A stretch of 64,000 nt of DNA from Paraescarpia echinospica (lineage: Eukaryota > Annelida > Polychaeta > Sabellida > Siboglinidae). The first letter of the stretch is position 1. Every line of letters starts with the position of its first letter. Made by a program: the position numbers and the translations under genes. This document shows, piece by piece, positions 1 through 11,194 of the stretch. The stretch covers positions 11,488,622-11,552,621 of the forward strand of contig CM034536.1 in assembly GCA_020002185.1 (NCBI GenBank). Direction: 5' to 3'. The notes beneath the pieces were generated by a model, which saw nothing but the letters and a program-made list of their open reading frames with translations, did no database searches and was not told the DNA's origin.

Positions 1-396
1 GTCGACAAACGCGAAGCAGAGCGGAAAATTATATTACCGGCACTTCTCCTTCAGTTGGTTTACGACGTTGATGTGGTCTGTCGTTGAGTACATGCTTCTG
101 AATCCTGTTTGGTCTCGTGGTTGGTTTTCGTTGAGTGACTTCCCTAGCCCATTCGTTAGTATTTTTCTGCGCAATTTGTTGTTGTTTGATAACAGACACA
201 TTGGTCTGTAGTTCTTTAAGTCTTTCTTATTTTTCTTCTTGAAGATTATCACCATCTTTGCGTTCTTCCATGCGGTGGGTATTCGTGTTTCTGGTAAGCA
301 TTTAGTATTCTGCTTCGCTCTTGTCTTCGAGGTGGTATATTCCCCTGCTTTTAATATTTCAATATTTACCAATGAAAGCGCTGTACTATTATCCAA
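1..396 (-). mobile_element. Non-LTR retrotransposon RT fragment
   Basis: The minus strand encodes a piece of reverse transcriptase that runs off the left edge of the window. Visible motifs are IPTAWKNAKMVIIFKK (the WK..xxPIxK block before the palm) and KNYRPMCLLSN (the NYRPISL block), followed by DQTGFRSMYSTTDHI, equivalent to the usual QAGFR..ST..HI block. RTE-like LINEs carry this arrangement. The catalytic DD box would lie beyond position 1. The N-terminal side ends near 396 without an endonuclease domain, so the copy is 5'-truncated or decayed. Family level is inferred from motif wording only. Confidence 0.75.
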
Positions 397-1031
397 CTGA
401 TATATGATGTGTTTTCGCCTCAGATAATAAAGACGATCATACTAAACGACCGATTAATTTAAGTGAAGCCTATTTTATTTGTATTTCGAATAACCCAATC
501 ACAGAAACAGTTGTACAAAAACATAAACCTTTATTCTGGTCGCACCATTTATGTGACCTAACTGGCAGTGACGTCACAAGCAGCTGTGATGTAAGAAGTA
601 ATTCCGTCACAAGATATAGCGGTACCACAAAAAGGAATAGTGTCATAGGCGATGACAACGCCTGACAACGTGTGACATTAAATTATAATATTGTATATAA
701 ATCAATATCATCAATATAACACTTGATGTACAGTGGATCATAATATTATAGTGTGCCATTATCTTCCTGTCGACATTATTGAATGTAGATACGACACAAA
801 TCTACACGATATATCGCCCAAGGTTGTCATTGAGTCTTATATATGCTTCTACATAAAATGTCCTCACGCTTGTATTGGGTATAACACATGACGTTTATGT
901 GCGGAACGAGTCCCGCGTTGTAAAAATTGTTTCTACGATCACGGGTAGCAATTTATAATGTGTATATTCCTTATTGTTCACGACCATTTCACTCAGGTGA
1001 ATATGAAGATTTTGAGATTAACAGTTTTCCT
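397..1031. other. Intergenic, no gene seen
   Basis: AT-rich sequence with short open frames lacking recognisable motifs. The small minus-strand frame at 470-658 has no family features. Confidence 0.5.
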
Positions 1032-1515
1032 TCAGGTGATTATCGGCAGTTTGACGAGGGGTAGTGACTTGTGTCGGCGGACACGACTTCGACGAGTGTC
1101 TTTTGTGTCGTCTATGATCGGCGTCGTATGAACAGTCGACTCTATGCCAGCGTCTGTCAGAAACAGCACGAGAACCACTGGGTTGAAGCGAACGATGGTC
1201 GTGCGCTGTTTTCGTGAAGAAAACGGTCTGGAATTAATCCACCGTGAGCAATGAACCGAAGGCTTTAGAATCGAGGCATATGACTTAGAACGCCTAAACC
1301 AAATTGCTTTCTGGAATGACGCTTGGTTCTTTTCGCTCGTGGCAGTTATAAATGGGGATATGTTAGCGATTCCCGGACAACAGATGGAGTGGGTGACAAA
1401 TCCCGGCGTCATGGCAACAATGATAGACTTTGTCAACATCTCGCCGTCAGCTCGACTCGACTCCGAGACAAATAATCTCCGGCGGTGCCCCGTCGGAGAC
1501 GACAGCGGGGAATTT
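1032..1515 (-). CDS. Unrecognised gene copy 1, 3' exon
   Basis: Open minus-strand frame of about 160 codons, entered at 1515 after a good acceptor (pyrimidine-rich tract ending TATGTAG) and ending at the TGA at 1032-1034. It has a moderately hydrophobic stretch around SIIVAMTPGFVTHSICC, then SYASILK, then a basic tail with PVV, GIESTV and RR. The same motifs recur in the same order at 4413-4931. Where the tails align without gaps (RTTIVRF...RRHKS against RTNVVHF...RRRAS), about half the residues match, and many identical residues use different third bases (TCG/TCA, ATA/ATT, GTT/GTC, CCA/CCC). That is the mark of selection on this protein frame. The hydrophobic stretch plus basic tail might be a membrane segment and a cytoplasmic tail. 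I do not recognise the family. Confidence 0.5.
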
Positions 1516-1752
1516 CTACATAAAACAAAAACAGAATAGTTCATATCGAACAAATACAAATTGATAAACAATATTTTAGTATGATTTGTTTTGCAAAATG
1601 AGTACGAAAACTTTTGGAAAGAAATATTATACACATACTTATCCTATCCCTATAAGGGCGTCACACCAATGACATTCAATAAATACACCTATCGATAACA
1701 GAAGGGCAAATTTATTTTATAGCCAACAAACATGTTTGTGTGTTCTACATAC

Positions 1753-1888
1753 CTAGTTGACGATGGTGGCGATGGCGATGGGGACGGCGATGGTGATGGC
1801 GTGAGCAGCAGGCGGTTGTCCATCACCGAGAAGAACGTTTCTCCTCTGTCGCCATTGTTGGGTTGACCGAAGCGAACCGGGGACAAGC
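1753..1888 (-). CDS. Unrecognised gene copy 1, upstream exon
   Basis: Candidate exon between an acceptor (GCTAACACAG at about 1889-1900) and the donor CTAG|GTATGT at 1747-1752. In the chosen frame it ends in a Ser-Pro repeat (SPSPSPSPPSST). The last codon is split AG|A, which matches the single leading base of the exon at 1515, so the two exons join in phase. The corresponding exon of copy 2 (5205-5376) also ends SPPSST before a phase-2 donor. The start of the gene was not found. The repetitive GATGGC tract makes the exact frame less certain than for the 3' exon. Confidence 0.4.
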
Positions 1889-1954
1889 CTGTGTTAGCAA
1901 GGATTGGATGGCCACAACTCATCAACATACTATGTCGTGCATTCATAAATTCAT

Positions 1955-2235
1955 ACATGCTTATATACATAGGTACATACTTATATACATACATACATAT
2001 ACACATACACGTATATGCGTTCATTCATATACATAATGCACATACACAATACCTTTATATGATATATATATATATTTATATATTATACATTATATATGTA
2101 TGTGTTGTGTGTATGTGTGTATGTGTGTGGGTATGAATATATGTATATATGTATGTATGTATGTACAAGATGTGTATGTATGTATGTATGTACGCAAGTA
2201 TATATCTATGTATCTACGCACGACCATACGTTCGC
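1955..2235. repeat. TATG/TACA-rich simple repeat
   Basis: Imperfect (ATAC)n/(TATG)n tetranucleotide tract with TA-dinucleotide stretches, including TATGTATG runs. Open frames across it are artefacts. Confidence 0.85.
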
Positions 2236-2239
2236 TTAA

Positions 2240-3165
2240 ATGTTCGCAAACACGTTCAACTCAATTATGAAAATGCGATTTATGTATGCATTTGAATTTA
2301 ACTGTCTCCCTCCACCTATCAAACAATTTATCAAAAATAATTATTACTTACGGTTTGTACGCAACAACGAGCAGTTTTTATATGATGTAACAAACATCCT
2401 TTCGAACTATGTTAACGGTAGCGATCGCAAGTCCTCAATGAAACGCTCATTAGTCAACCCCCGCAATTTATAGCAGCCGATGACATCACATCGGATGTCA
2501 GTCATTGAAGCCATTTAATAGCTGTAGCAGCCATTCTTCGTGTGTCTTCGCCCTGTGACCTTATCGAATGTTCTCGGTTGTTGCGTATGTATGAATCAGG
2601 AGGTATTGTGCCAGCGAAGAAACCTATTCTGTTGAACCATTTGTCAAGTTTGAAACACGTTTAGTGGACGATATGAATTGATGTTACATGAACAAATCCG
2701 AGGAATTGCAAAGTGACGATTGGCCGCGTGAACACGGGGGAATATTACAGTATGACACCAAATACGGGTGTCGCAGGCACGAGTGACTCTTATCTGGCTT
2801 ACATGACTGATATGGCTGATAACACTGGTAATGCTTTATATGCTATATATGGTTGATAATACGAATGACATAACCAAAACAGTGTATTAATCCCGTTATG
2901 TGTCAACACATTAATAGTTGAATGCGTATTTTAATTTCTGACGTGCAGTTCTTGTACGGCACTATTAGGCTATAACAATGTCGTTTATGTAGCTTTGAAC
3001 AATTGTTCACAATGTTAGACACATCTACGATGATGGTTGCTGTCCATAGTTTGTGGGGGACAGTTCACATAACTTCCAAAATCGTAACTTGATTGTTCGT
3101 AGACATGACAATCAGCCTGTTTTGATCATATTCGTGATTTCGCCATATTCACCGGTATATGTCAT
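2240..3165. other. Intergenic, no gene seen
   Basis: No coding motif, RNA gene or repeat unit could be supported here. The short open frame at 2240-2473 resembles nothing known to me. Confidence 0.5.
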
Positions 3166-3169
3166 TTTA

Positions 3170-3755
3170 TGTTGCTAAAACTATTGCAACAGCGCTTGTT
3201 AGCAGCAGGCTTGACTATTGCAATTCCCTCCTTTATAATATCGTTAGCAAGGATATTACAACACCTCAACGTGTCCTAAATTGTCTACCGAGGGATCTCC
3301 TCGTTTTCTTCGCTCTCTACCACTTTTGAAGCGTTTGCATTGGCTTCCTGTGCGACCATCCTATTTGCATTCACTGCTTTCTCCTGTAAGAAAACCTATC
3401 CAGCTTCGATCATCTAGTTCTGACCTATGTTTTGTTCCTAGAGTCAACACTAACATTGGAACTAGTACTTTTTCTGTTGCTGCACCAATTCTTTCGAATA
3501 TCCTCCCTTGTAGTGTTAGATCAGTTGAAAATATTAAAAAATTCCGTCGTCAATTAAACATTTATTTTTACAACTTTGCTTATTCACTATAGCTCCCTTG
3601 CGCCTTGACTCATCTGTTGACAACTGGAATGCTGCTTGTGTATTTTTAGATTGATCAGTCCTTTTGTTTTGATGCGCCTCTGAGCTAGGTTTCCAAGGAT
3701 TTAGGCGCAATTGAAGTTATCGTATTATAATTATTATTATCATAGTTGGCTTCGT
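3170..3755 (+). mobile_element. L2-like LINE, 3' end
   Basis: The end of reverse transcriptase is recognisable across several frames: ALVSSRLDYCNSLL, then LHWLPVRPSYL, then KPIQLRSSSSDL and FRRQLNIYFYNFAYSL. The order (SRLDYCN, then HWLPV, then RSSSS) is typical of L2/CR1-type C-termini. The untranslated tail reads TTTCCAAGGATTTAGGCGCAA and closes with an ATTATTATT tract near 3730-3755. Several frameshifts show it is dead. The same family recurs at 19080, 26390 and 28166. Confidence 0.75.
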
Positions 3756-3949
3756 GTAGTTTACGCAATTGCACAAACACATTGCAATAAATGACAAAAC
3801 CATACATATAAGTAATCTTCAGTGATCATTCACCTCGCGTTTAGACGGTTAATTCGTAAATATTAAAATGCAACCAACAGTGTGAATACATCCTTGTCTT
3901 ACTTCTCGACCTACCATTTTGTTCCCAGTGTCATTTGACCAAACGTACG

Positions 3950-3994
3950 CCCTCCCGCCCTCCCGCCCGCCCGCCCGCCCGCCCGCCCGCCCGC
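3950..3994 (+). repeat. (CCCG)n microsatellite
   Basis: About eleven imperfect CCCG/CCTC units, the only long GC-rich simple repeat in the window. Confidence 0.9.
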
Positions 3995-4412
3995 ACGAAT
4001 GTGGACGAATTTAGATAAGCTCTATTCGCATTATGTAATTGCTTTCCAAAGACGAACTATGCTGCTGCATTACTATCCGTTTTAGTGTGCATTTATTACT
4101 CGATGATATTGTGTCACCAAATATTAAATTTGTACAAAAGATATATTATCATTAGTATACGTTTCCGAAGTCTTAGAAACATGTGTAAAAGTAAATTGAT
4201 GTTAATAACAATTTTGAATGGTACAAATCGTAATTCCCGTGCCATAAGCCTGTCGGGGATAGGGATTGAACCAATTCTACATACATAACGTTTTTTTAAC
4301 GTTGAGAAATGATGAGTCCCATTTGCACGTACAAAATACACATTAGCATATTTAAATAGTGAATGTTCTTTAAACAGTGCTACTCAAAATTATTGAATGC
4401 ATGGTGTATACG
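3995..4412. other. Intergenic, no gene seen
   Basis: Short overlapping frames on both strands without motifs. A GGTTCAATCCC on the minus strand near 4255 resembles a tRNA B box but has no matching A box. Confidence 0.45.
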
Positions 4413-4931
4413 TTATTCCATAAGGGAACATGTTAAGCACATGTAAGTTGACGCACGTCGACGGAACTGACTTTGCCGTGTATTCCTCGTGTCGTTCATG
4501 AGCGGCTCTAGGAAGACAGTTGACTCAATGCCCGTGTCGGAGGAAATATAAACTGCCACCACGGGGTGGAAGTGTACAACGTTTGTTCGCAGTCTTCGTC
4601 GATGAAGTGGACAAGACAAAGTAGTGTATTACAAATGTCCTCGGTGCTTCAGTATCGAGGCATACGAGGAGTGTTCAATTGAAGCAGCTTTCCCGATAGT
4701 CGTATTTCTTTGTTTCTCGTCGAGGCGTTCTCTGACGTCAGACACGTTCGCTAGTGAATGGGTGTTGTACGTTAGCACGACCGGAATCAGGGCAACCGCC
4801 GGAAACATCGCCGCGAACACGCCGTCCATGAGCTTGGGGTCGCTGAAGTTGAATTCCTGCCGTTGCTCAGCCCGAGGCGACGGCGTCGGCGTCGGTGACG
4901 GCCAAGGCGAACACCCATGTTGGATAGACAC
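4413..4931 (-). pseudogene. Unrecognised gene copy 2, 3' part with in-frame stop
   Basis: Minus-strand counterpart of 1032-1515. The frame from 4931 has a Pro/Ser-rich start, then FNFSDPKLMDGVFAAMF, a hydrophobic segment (PAVALIPVVLTY), NTHSLANV and SYASILKHRGHL. A TAA follows at 4622. The next 70 codons, still in the same frame, continue to match copy 1 (RTNVVHFHPVV, DTGIESTV, RRR). Copy 1 has TCA (Ser) where copy 2 has TAA, and the spacing between conserved blocks is the same. So either the protein now ends early or this copy is a young pseudogene. Similarity downstream of the stop ends near 4440. Confidence 0.45.
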
Positions 4932-5204
4932 ATGTTTGCTGTATTACGGCTATACTAGAAATCCAACAACGCTCGGTTTTTTAAACTACGTGACGTTACA
5001 CAAATTTGCAGTTGAAATAGCGTAACAGAAGTAATTACGTTGCCAAGTCTGCATATAGATTGTACCATTCCGGTGGCATTCCGGACACCAAATAGGTTGA
5101 TATTGCCAACAACTGTTTCTACGAATTGATATCCATAGCATATATATATCTAGGTTGTTTACGTTGTCTATTAGTGTATAATTAATTACTGTTTGCATAC
5201 GTAC

Positions 5205-5376
5205 CCTGTCGACGATGGAGGCGAAGAACGCAATACGGCGAAGCGGTTTGTGATGGAGGGACAAACAATGGCGTGGGTTATGATTGCAGGCATCAACGCG
5301 ACCGGGGTTAGTCCTTGCCGGCTCCGTGAAGAACAATCTCCTGCGAGACCTCGGCGGAGAGGGCTGTGGGGAACTC
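5205..5376 (-). CDS. Unrecognised gene copy 2, upstream exon
   Basis: Candidate exon between the acceptor TTACGCAG|GAGTTCCCC and the donor ACAGG|GTACGT. The acceptor and first bases resemble those of the copy 1 exon (TATGTAG|AAATTCCCC). In the frame ending SSPPSST it carries ALMPAIITHAIVCPSITN, which resembles VAMTPGFVTHSICCPGIAN of copy 1 and VALIPVVLTYNTHSLANV of the following exon. The protein may therefore hold repeated related modules. The other frames are also open for part of the exon, so the frame choice rests on these resemblances. Confidence 0.4.
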
Positions 5377-5389
5377 CTGCGTAACACAA

Positions 5390-5985
5390 AACAAATATAA
5401 ATCGTTTTATATAAGTGTTTAGTTATTAATCATATTTGAGTAGGTGCACTTTGAGGCAATGTAGTACCTAATACACTGGCGTCGGAAAGTGGTGAATATT
5501 CGGGGAAGCGGCTCTCCATTTGCTGCACCCCCACTTTAGAATAACTAAAAAAACCTCTTTGGGGCTCAGCATAAACTTCCGGTTACACTCCAAAATTGAC
5601 CCCTCCCATATATATTCGGGAGCTAATCATCCATTCCCCCACCAAAACTATTGGGGAATCAACCCCCCTCCAAACCCACTCTGTCCAGACGCGTAAGAAA
5701 CATTTCAATTCCAAACAGAAATATTGAAGTGTCACGCAAATAGTAGAACACAACAAATACACAAATTGAAAGTTGTTGGTGATGTGAACTGGACTTCCTT
5801 GGCTACGGGGCTGTTTGCTATTGCCGACATTACTTTTACTTACACAACTTACAAAAGGGGACGGTGCTCAAGTTCCGCGTATTAATAATAACAATGTCGG
5901 CTTCATATGAATTGCATAACATTAGTAATAAAGTAGTATGTCGGAAAACTAGACAACATCAAACAGAAAGCGACAAGACTGAGGA
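5390..5985. other. Intergenic or repeat flank, no gene seen
   Basis: Includes a CCC/GGGG-punctuated stretch at about 5510-5690 that looks like degenerate repetitive DNA, but no family could be named. Confidence 0.4.
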
Positions 5986-5989
5986 TAAA

Positions 5990-8540
5990 TATAACGGGAA
6001 TGTGTGAAGTTAGATGGACAGGGGCAGGATTGATGACGTCAGATAATAACACAATAATTTACTCAGGAGGCGATAAACATGAAAGAGGAGTTGGAATTAT
6101 GTTGGACGAAGAAAGAGCCAAATGCTTACTAGGATACTGGATCATATCGTATCGCATCCTCTTGGTGAAAATCAGTGGCAAACCATTTAACATTAACATC
6201 AAACAAGCGTACGCACCAACCGCAGACAAATTTGATGAAGAGCACGAGACTTTTTATAATGATCTTAAATTAGCAAAATCACATTGCAAATCACAGGAGA
6301 TTGTAAAAGTTATGGGAGACTTTAATGCTAAAGTGGGTGGGGAAAGATGCGAAGACATAGTTGAACCATATGGCCTGGGGAGCAGAAATGAGAGAGGAGA
6401 TAAACTAATAGAGTGGGCAAAATCTCATGACATGATTGTAGGAAACACCTGGTTCCAACAACATCCAAGAAGACTTTGGACTTGGAAAAGTCCAGGAGAC
6501 CGTACACGGAACTAAATTGATTATATCCTGGTCAATAAAAGATTGAGAAATGCCCTGCTGGTGGCAAAGACCTTTCCCGGGGCAGACTGCGAGTCCGACC
6601 ATGTGCCAGTGCGAGCCAAGTTCCGACTGAAACTGGAGAATAGGAAAAGAGCAACAAGGAACGTGAAACTAGACATGAACATACTAAAATCAGATTCAGC
6701 GATCAAAGAGAAATTCAATGTAGCAGTACAAAACAGTTTCAATGTTCTGAATGACATTTAAGATGTGGACGGCCAATGGGAACAAATGAAGGAATCAATC
6801 ACACAGGCTGCAGAAGAAACTATTCCTAGGCAATGCAGAAAAGCAAAGAAAATATTGATGACTGACGATATTCTAAAGTTGATGGATGAAAGGACGAAAA
6901 TTCAGCAAAATCATGATGCATATGTAGCAATGAACAAGGATATAACGGCCAAATGTAATCTAGCGAAAGAGGAATGGCTTAATGAACAATGCAAAGAAAT
7001 TGAACAGAAGAATAAGCACGACACAAAATCCATGCATGCTAGAATAAGAGAAATCACAGGGAAAAGAACATGCTCAGCTACAGGTTGCCTGAAATCTAAA
7101 GAAGGAAACATAATAATGGACAAAGACAAAATACTCGAGAGATGGTCAGAATATATTGGTGAACTGTACGATGATGAAAGGTGTGAAAGACCATCAATTA
7201 AGAAGAACTTTGATGGTCCTCCTATATTGAAGGACGAGGTTCGAAAAGCCATCAGATTAATGAAAAAGGGAAAAGCTGCTGGACCAGATAATGTTACCAT
7301 TGAAATGATTGAGTGTTTAGAGGAATTTGGTATTGATATAGTAACAGACTTCTTGAACAAAATATATGACAGCAAACGAATCCCAACTGATTTATCCAGA
7401 TCCATTTTTGTAGAAATACCAAAGAAACCAGGTGCGATTGAATGTGAACTATACCGTACAATTAGTCTCATGAGTCACTTCACCAAGATGCTGCTTAAAA
7501 TTATTATGACCAGAATGAGGAACAAATTAAAGTCGGAAATTGCTGAAGAACAATGTGGATTTGTGGAAGATAAAGGTACAAGTAATGCAAAATACATCCT
7601 ACGAACACTGATTGAGAGAGCACTGGAAGTGCAGAAAGATCTGTATGTATGTTTTATTGATTACACAAAGGCATTTGACAGAGTTCGTCATGAAGAAATC
7701 ATGTAAATGCTGGAGAGTTTGAACATTGACGGGAAAGATCTGAGAGTTGTGAGAAATCTGTACTGGGAACAAACAGCAGCAATACGAATAGAAAATGACA
7801 TCAGTAAATTTCAAGAAATAAAACGTGGTGTAAGTCAAGGGTTTGTCCTATCACCCGATCTCTTTTCACTATACAGTGATATTATTTTACGCACATTAGA
7901 TGATATGCCAGGTATTCAATAGGGGGATACAACATGAATTATTTACAATATGCAGACGACACGGTACTGATTGCTGAGAACGAAATATATCTACAACAGA
8001 TGCTAGATACAGTAATAAGAGAAAGTGAGAAAAAAGGTATGTCCCTGAACAAAAAGAAAACAGAAATCATGGTCATCTCAAAGAAAAATTACACTCCAAC
8101 ATGCAACATGGTAGCATATGACACTGTCCGAATGTTTATCTATCTGGGGTCACTAATAACATCCGACGGTCGATGCAACGAGGAGATAAGGAGAAGAATT
8201 GTTCAAGCCAAAACAGCTTTTCACCACATGAAAAACATTTTAACAAATACAAATATATCAATTGAAGTGAGAAAACGTGTACTGCAATGTACATAGAGCT
8301 CATATTGTTATATGGATGTGAATCCTGGACAATAACCAAAAGTTCACACAAAAAACATAGAAGCCACTGAAATGTGGTTTTTAAGAAGAATCCTGCGAGT
8401 GCCATGGACTGCAAAGCAAAGCAATGAAGTCATCCTTAGGACAGCCAAAAAGAAAGATCATCAACGAAGTTAGAACACAACACGGAACTGCTACAAACTA
8501 CACAAGACCGTGCGGTTTGGAGGGCCATGATCGCCAACGC
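5990..8540 (+). mobile_element. RTE-like LINE, endonuclease plus RT, decayed
   Basis: The plus strand holds an apurinic-type endonuclease (EVRWTGAG; AYAPTA; VMGDFNAKVG; SDHVPV near 6595) and then a reverse transcriptase: GKAAGPDNVTIEMI, the YRTISLMSH block, EQCGFV, FIDYTKAFDRVRH, GVSQGFVLSPDLFSLY, and the catalytic QYADDTVLIAEN at about 7951. YLGSLITSDGRC lies near 8140. From 6000 to 7920 one frame is kept with three internal stops (6513, 6759, 7704) and a fourth at 7920; the frame then shifts near 7930. After 8296 the C-terminal domain is scrambled. The YADDTVLIAE wording and the endonuclease fit the RTE group. This copy cannot make a full protein. Confidence 0.85.
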
Positions 8541-8559
8541 CTGTGACAGACATGGCACA

Positions 8560-9362
8560 TAGAAGAAGTCTTTCGTGAGTAGATTTCCTTGCTTGTCTGG
8601 CGCATTCTCAGATTATACGGAATACCACAACGCATAGTCAACACCATTAAAAATGTCTACACCAACTTCCCTTCTTTGAGACGGGGCTGTATTATGTCAG
8701 CTGACTGTTCAATGTTGCCATCGACGGGGTCATGCGACGTGTGACAGAAGATGTACCGAGAGGGCTTCGTTGGATTCAATTTTTTGCACTAGAGGATCTG
8801 AACTTTGCCGATGACCTTGCTCGCCTGTTCCACACTCACACACGCTTCCAAGAGAAAACAAACCGCCTTAGCAGATTTGGCCGTCAGGTTGTTTTGCGAA
8901 TCAACCAGGAGAAGACGAAAGTCATGATCCTGAATGTGAACATGTTAGCCTCAGTAAAGACAACACGGACTTTTCCAGCACTGAAACATTCATTTGCCTT
9001 GGAAGTATCATTAGCCAAGATGGAAGAGCTGGCCTAGATAGCCGCAACAGCCTAAGCAAGGCACGGCATGCGTTTATGGGCCTACTTGCAGTCTGGCGAT
9101 CAGCACAGTACGGCACAAGGACAAAACTCAGATTTTTCCAGCGTTACGTGCTGTCTACATTGCTATATAGGGCGGAATGCTGGAGAATGACGGAGCAGGA
9201 CCTGTTAAGACTGTTTCTCTTCCACAAGACCTGCCTCAAAAAATCCTCAGAATCTTCTGGCTAAGAACCATATCCAACTAGGAATTGCTTGCTCAATACC
9301 AGCAAGAGGACATGCCCACCATCATTCAAAGAATACGCTGGAGGTGGATTGGACACTTTGTG
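8560..9362 (+). mobile_element. RTE-like LINE 3' fragment, second family
   Basis: The palm end and C-terminus of a different RTE-like RT: YGIPQRIVNTIKNVY near 8620, LNFADDLARL near 8800 (the catalytic DD), RINQEKTKVMILN, LGSIISQDGRA, SKARHAF, YRAECWRMTEQDL and, in a shifted frame, RWRWIGHFVG at about 9340. Its 5' end abuts the previous element, and its 3' end at about 9362 is cut by the opposite-strand LINE that follows. Multiple frame changes mark it as a relic. Confidence 0.8.
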
Positions 9363-11190
9363 GGACACCAATTTATTTAATAAAATAATGTGGTCAATAG
9401 TGTCAAAAGCTGTAGAAAGATCGAGAAATATATTTTTATCCATTTGCGTTATCATTATATCTACCAATTCTAATGCAGCACATCCAGTTGAATGTTTAGG
9501 TCTAAAACTGTACTGATTGTCAAAAAGCAGATTGGTATCATTAAAATATGCCGATAACAGGGTAATAATTATTTTCTCTAATACTTTAGCAATCGTTGGA
9601 AGTAGAGAAATGGGCCTATAATTTGTTTATAATGTTGGATCATCTTTCTTAAATATAGGAATAACTTTGGCAATTTTGAGTTTATCAGGAACAATTCCTG
9701 TGTCTAGCACTTGATTTATTAATACAGTTAATGATTTAATTATTGCGGGGTCAATTTTTTTTTTTTGAAGAAATACCATCAAATCCACAACTATTTTTGA
9801 AGGAAGACTTTATCGTTTTCTATACTATTTCTTTATCAATGTTATGAAATATAAATATCGTATCTATGTGTTTATTTAAATAATAATTAAAGTTTTTATT
9901 GCCGTAATATTTAATATCATTTGCAATAGTCTGAGCTATATTTGTAAAAAAGAATTAAATTTATTAGCAATACTTTTTTATATGTTAATCTTACATCATT
10001 TTCTTAAAAAAATTGGGTACTTGGGTTGTGGGTTTTTTTTAGACAGAAAATCATTTATGGTTTTCCAAATATTTCTTATATCGTTTTTGTACCAATTATA
10101 ACATAATTCAAAATAAATTTGTTTTGCTGCACAAATGCTTTTCCTTAATATGCCGTTAAACGTTTTGAGGTTAATGCTAATTGTTTCATAGTTTGGTGAA
10201 TTTGGGTTAGTTAATTTTAATTGTTTATAAAGTTTATCTCGGTACCTAATTGACTTGAGCAAACCCCGAGTAATCCATGCAGATTTGTTATGCTTATATT
10301 TATATAATTTTACAAATTTGCTTGGCATGTGTTTATTTTTAGACCGTACAATGTCTTTATATATCATAATATAAATTTGGAGCAGCATTTGGGATTTTAT
10401 CAAGTTTATTGTAAATTTAATCTGAGTTAATTTCATGTCTAACGTTCTGCATTGCCTCTGTGCTTAATGTATTTATTTTTTACATATTTAGGAGGAGGTC
10501 CTGTCTTTATGGTGATGTCTAAGATCCGGAAGTATGATTGATGATCAGAGAATCGTTTAATTAATATCCCTGCCGTACATTCAAATACAACTTGACCAAG
10601 TTTACAGAAAAAGATGTCTATCACGGTTCCGTGTGTTCTTGTAAATCTAGTTTATATACGTTACCAATGGTTAATGTTTTTGACAAATCACCACAGTTTA
10701 CTTTAATAATCAATCCTTCCCAGTGTTCTTATATTTTAAGGTTTATAATTCCTTCTGATTTACATTTATTATCAATATGTATTTACAAGTTTTACCTTGG
10801 GTTATAGCATTATAACCATGCAACACAAATTGAGAGAAGTCATCGCTTTCCGCTCTCTATGACTCTTGTAAACATATTACATTAAATTTAAAATGTATAC
10901 GATCTAGTTCTTCTACAAATGCCTCTAACTCACTAAACTGTGAATGTAATGATTTTATATTTGTACTTAATATGCTAAAACGGTCTTTTTCTCGCGAAAT
11001 CATTAAACTCATTAAAATCATAATAAGACGTGCGATGTATTATTTGTACTTCATTAATCTCAGTATCATTTATATCTAACATATCACTTAAACTGTTATT
11101 TTGTATACCTCCTAAATATGACAGAAATAGTTCATCAAAGGTCATTTGATTTACAGTTTTGCATGATATGGACGATACGTTTTATGAAAT
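9363..11190 (-). mobile_element. Decayed LINE on minus strand (CR1/L2-type)
   Basis: Read from right to left, the order is: an N-terminal region (TVNQMTFDELFLSYLGGI, ~11150); endonuclease pieces (LSTNIKSLHSQFSELEAF, then FNVICLQES, ~10900; RFSDHQSYF, the SDH equivalent, ~10540); the connecting region (KSAWITRGLLKSIRYRDKLY, ~10260); and RT palm motif A (LDLSTAFDTIDHIILLNKL, ~9400). The YADD box is missing, because the element stops at 9363 where it meets the RTE fragment. It is very AT-rich, with stops in every frame, so it is old. Confidence 0.75.
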
Positions 11191-11194
11191 TGAC

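Noticed and set aside
1339..1539. Plus-strand frame opposite the unknown gene copy 1
   Set aside because: Synonymous change patterns and splice-like borders favour the minus strand; the plus frame is probably a shadow, though its resemblance to plus frames at 4.7 and 5.2 kb was noted.
4245..4275. GGTTCAATCCC on the minus strand, a tRNA B-box or mitochondrial-insert candidate
   Set aside because: No A box, no cloverleaf, and no recognisable mitochondrial gene next to it.
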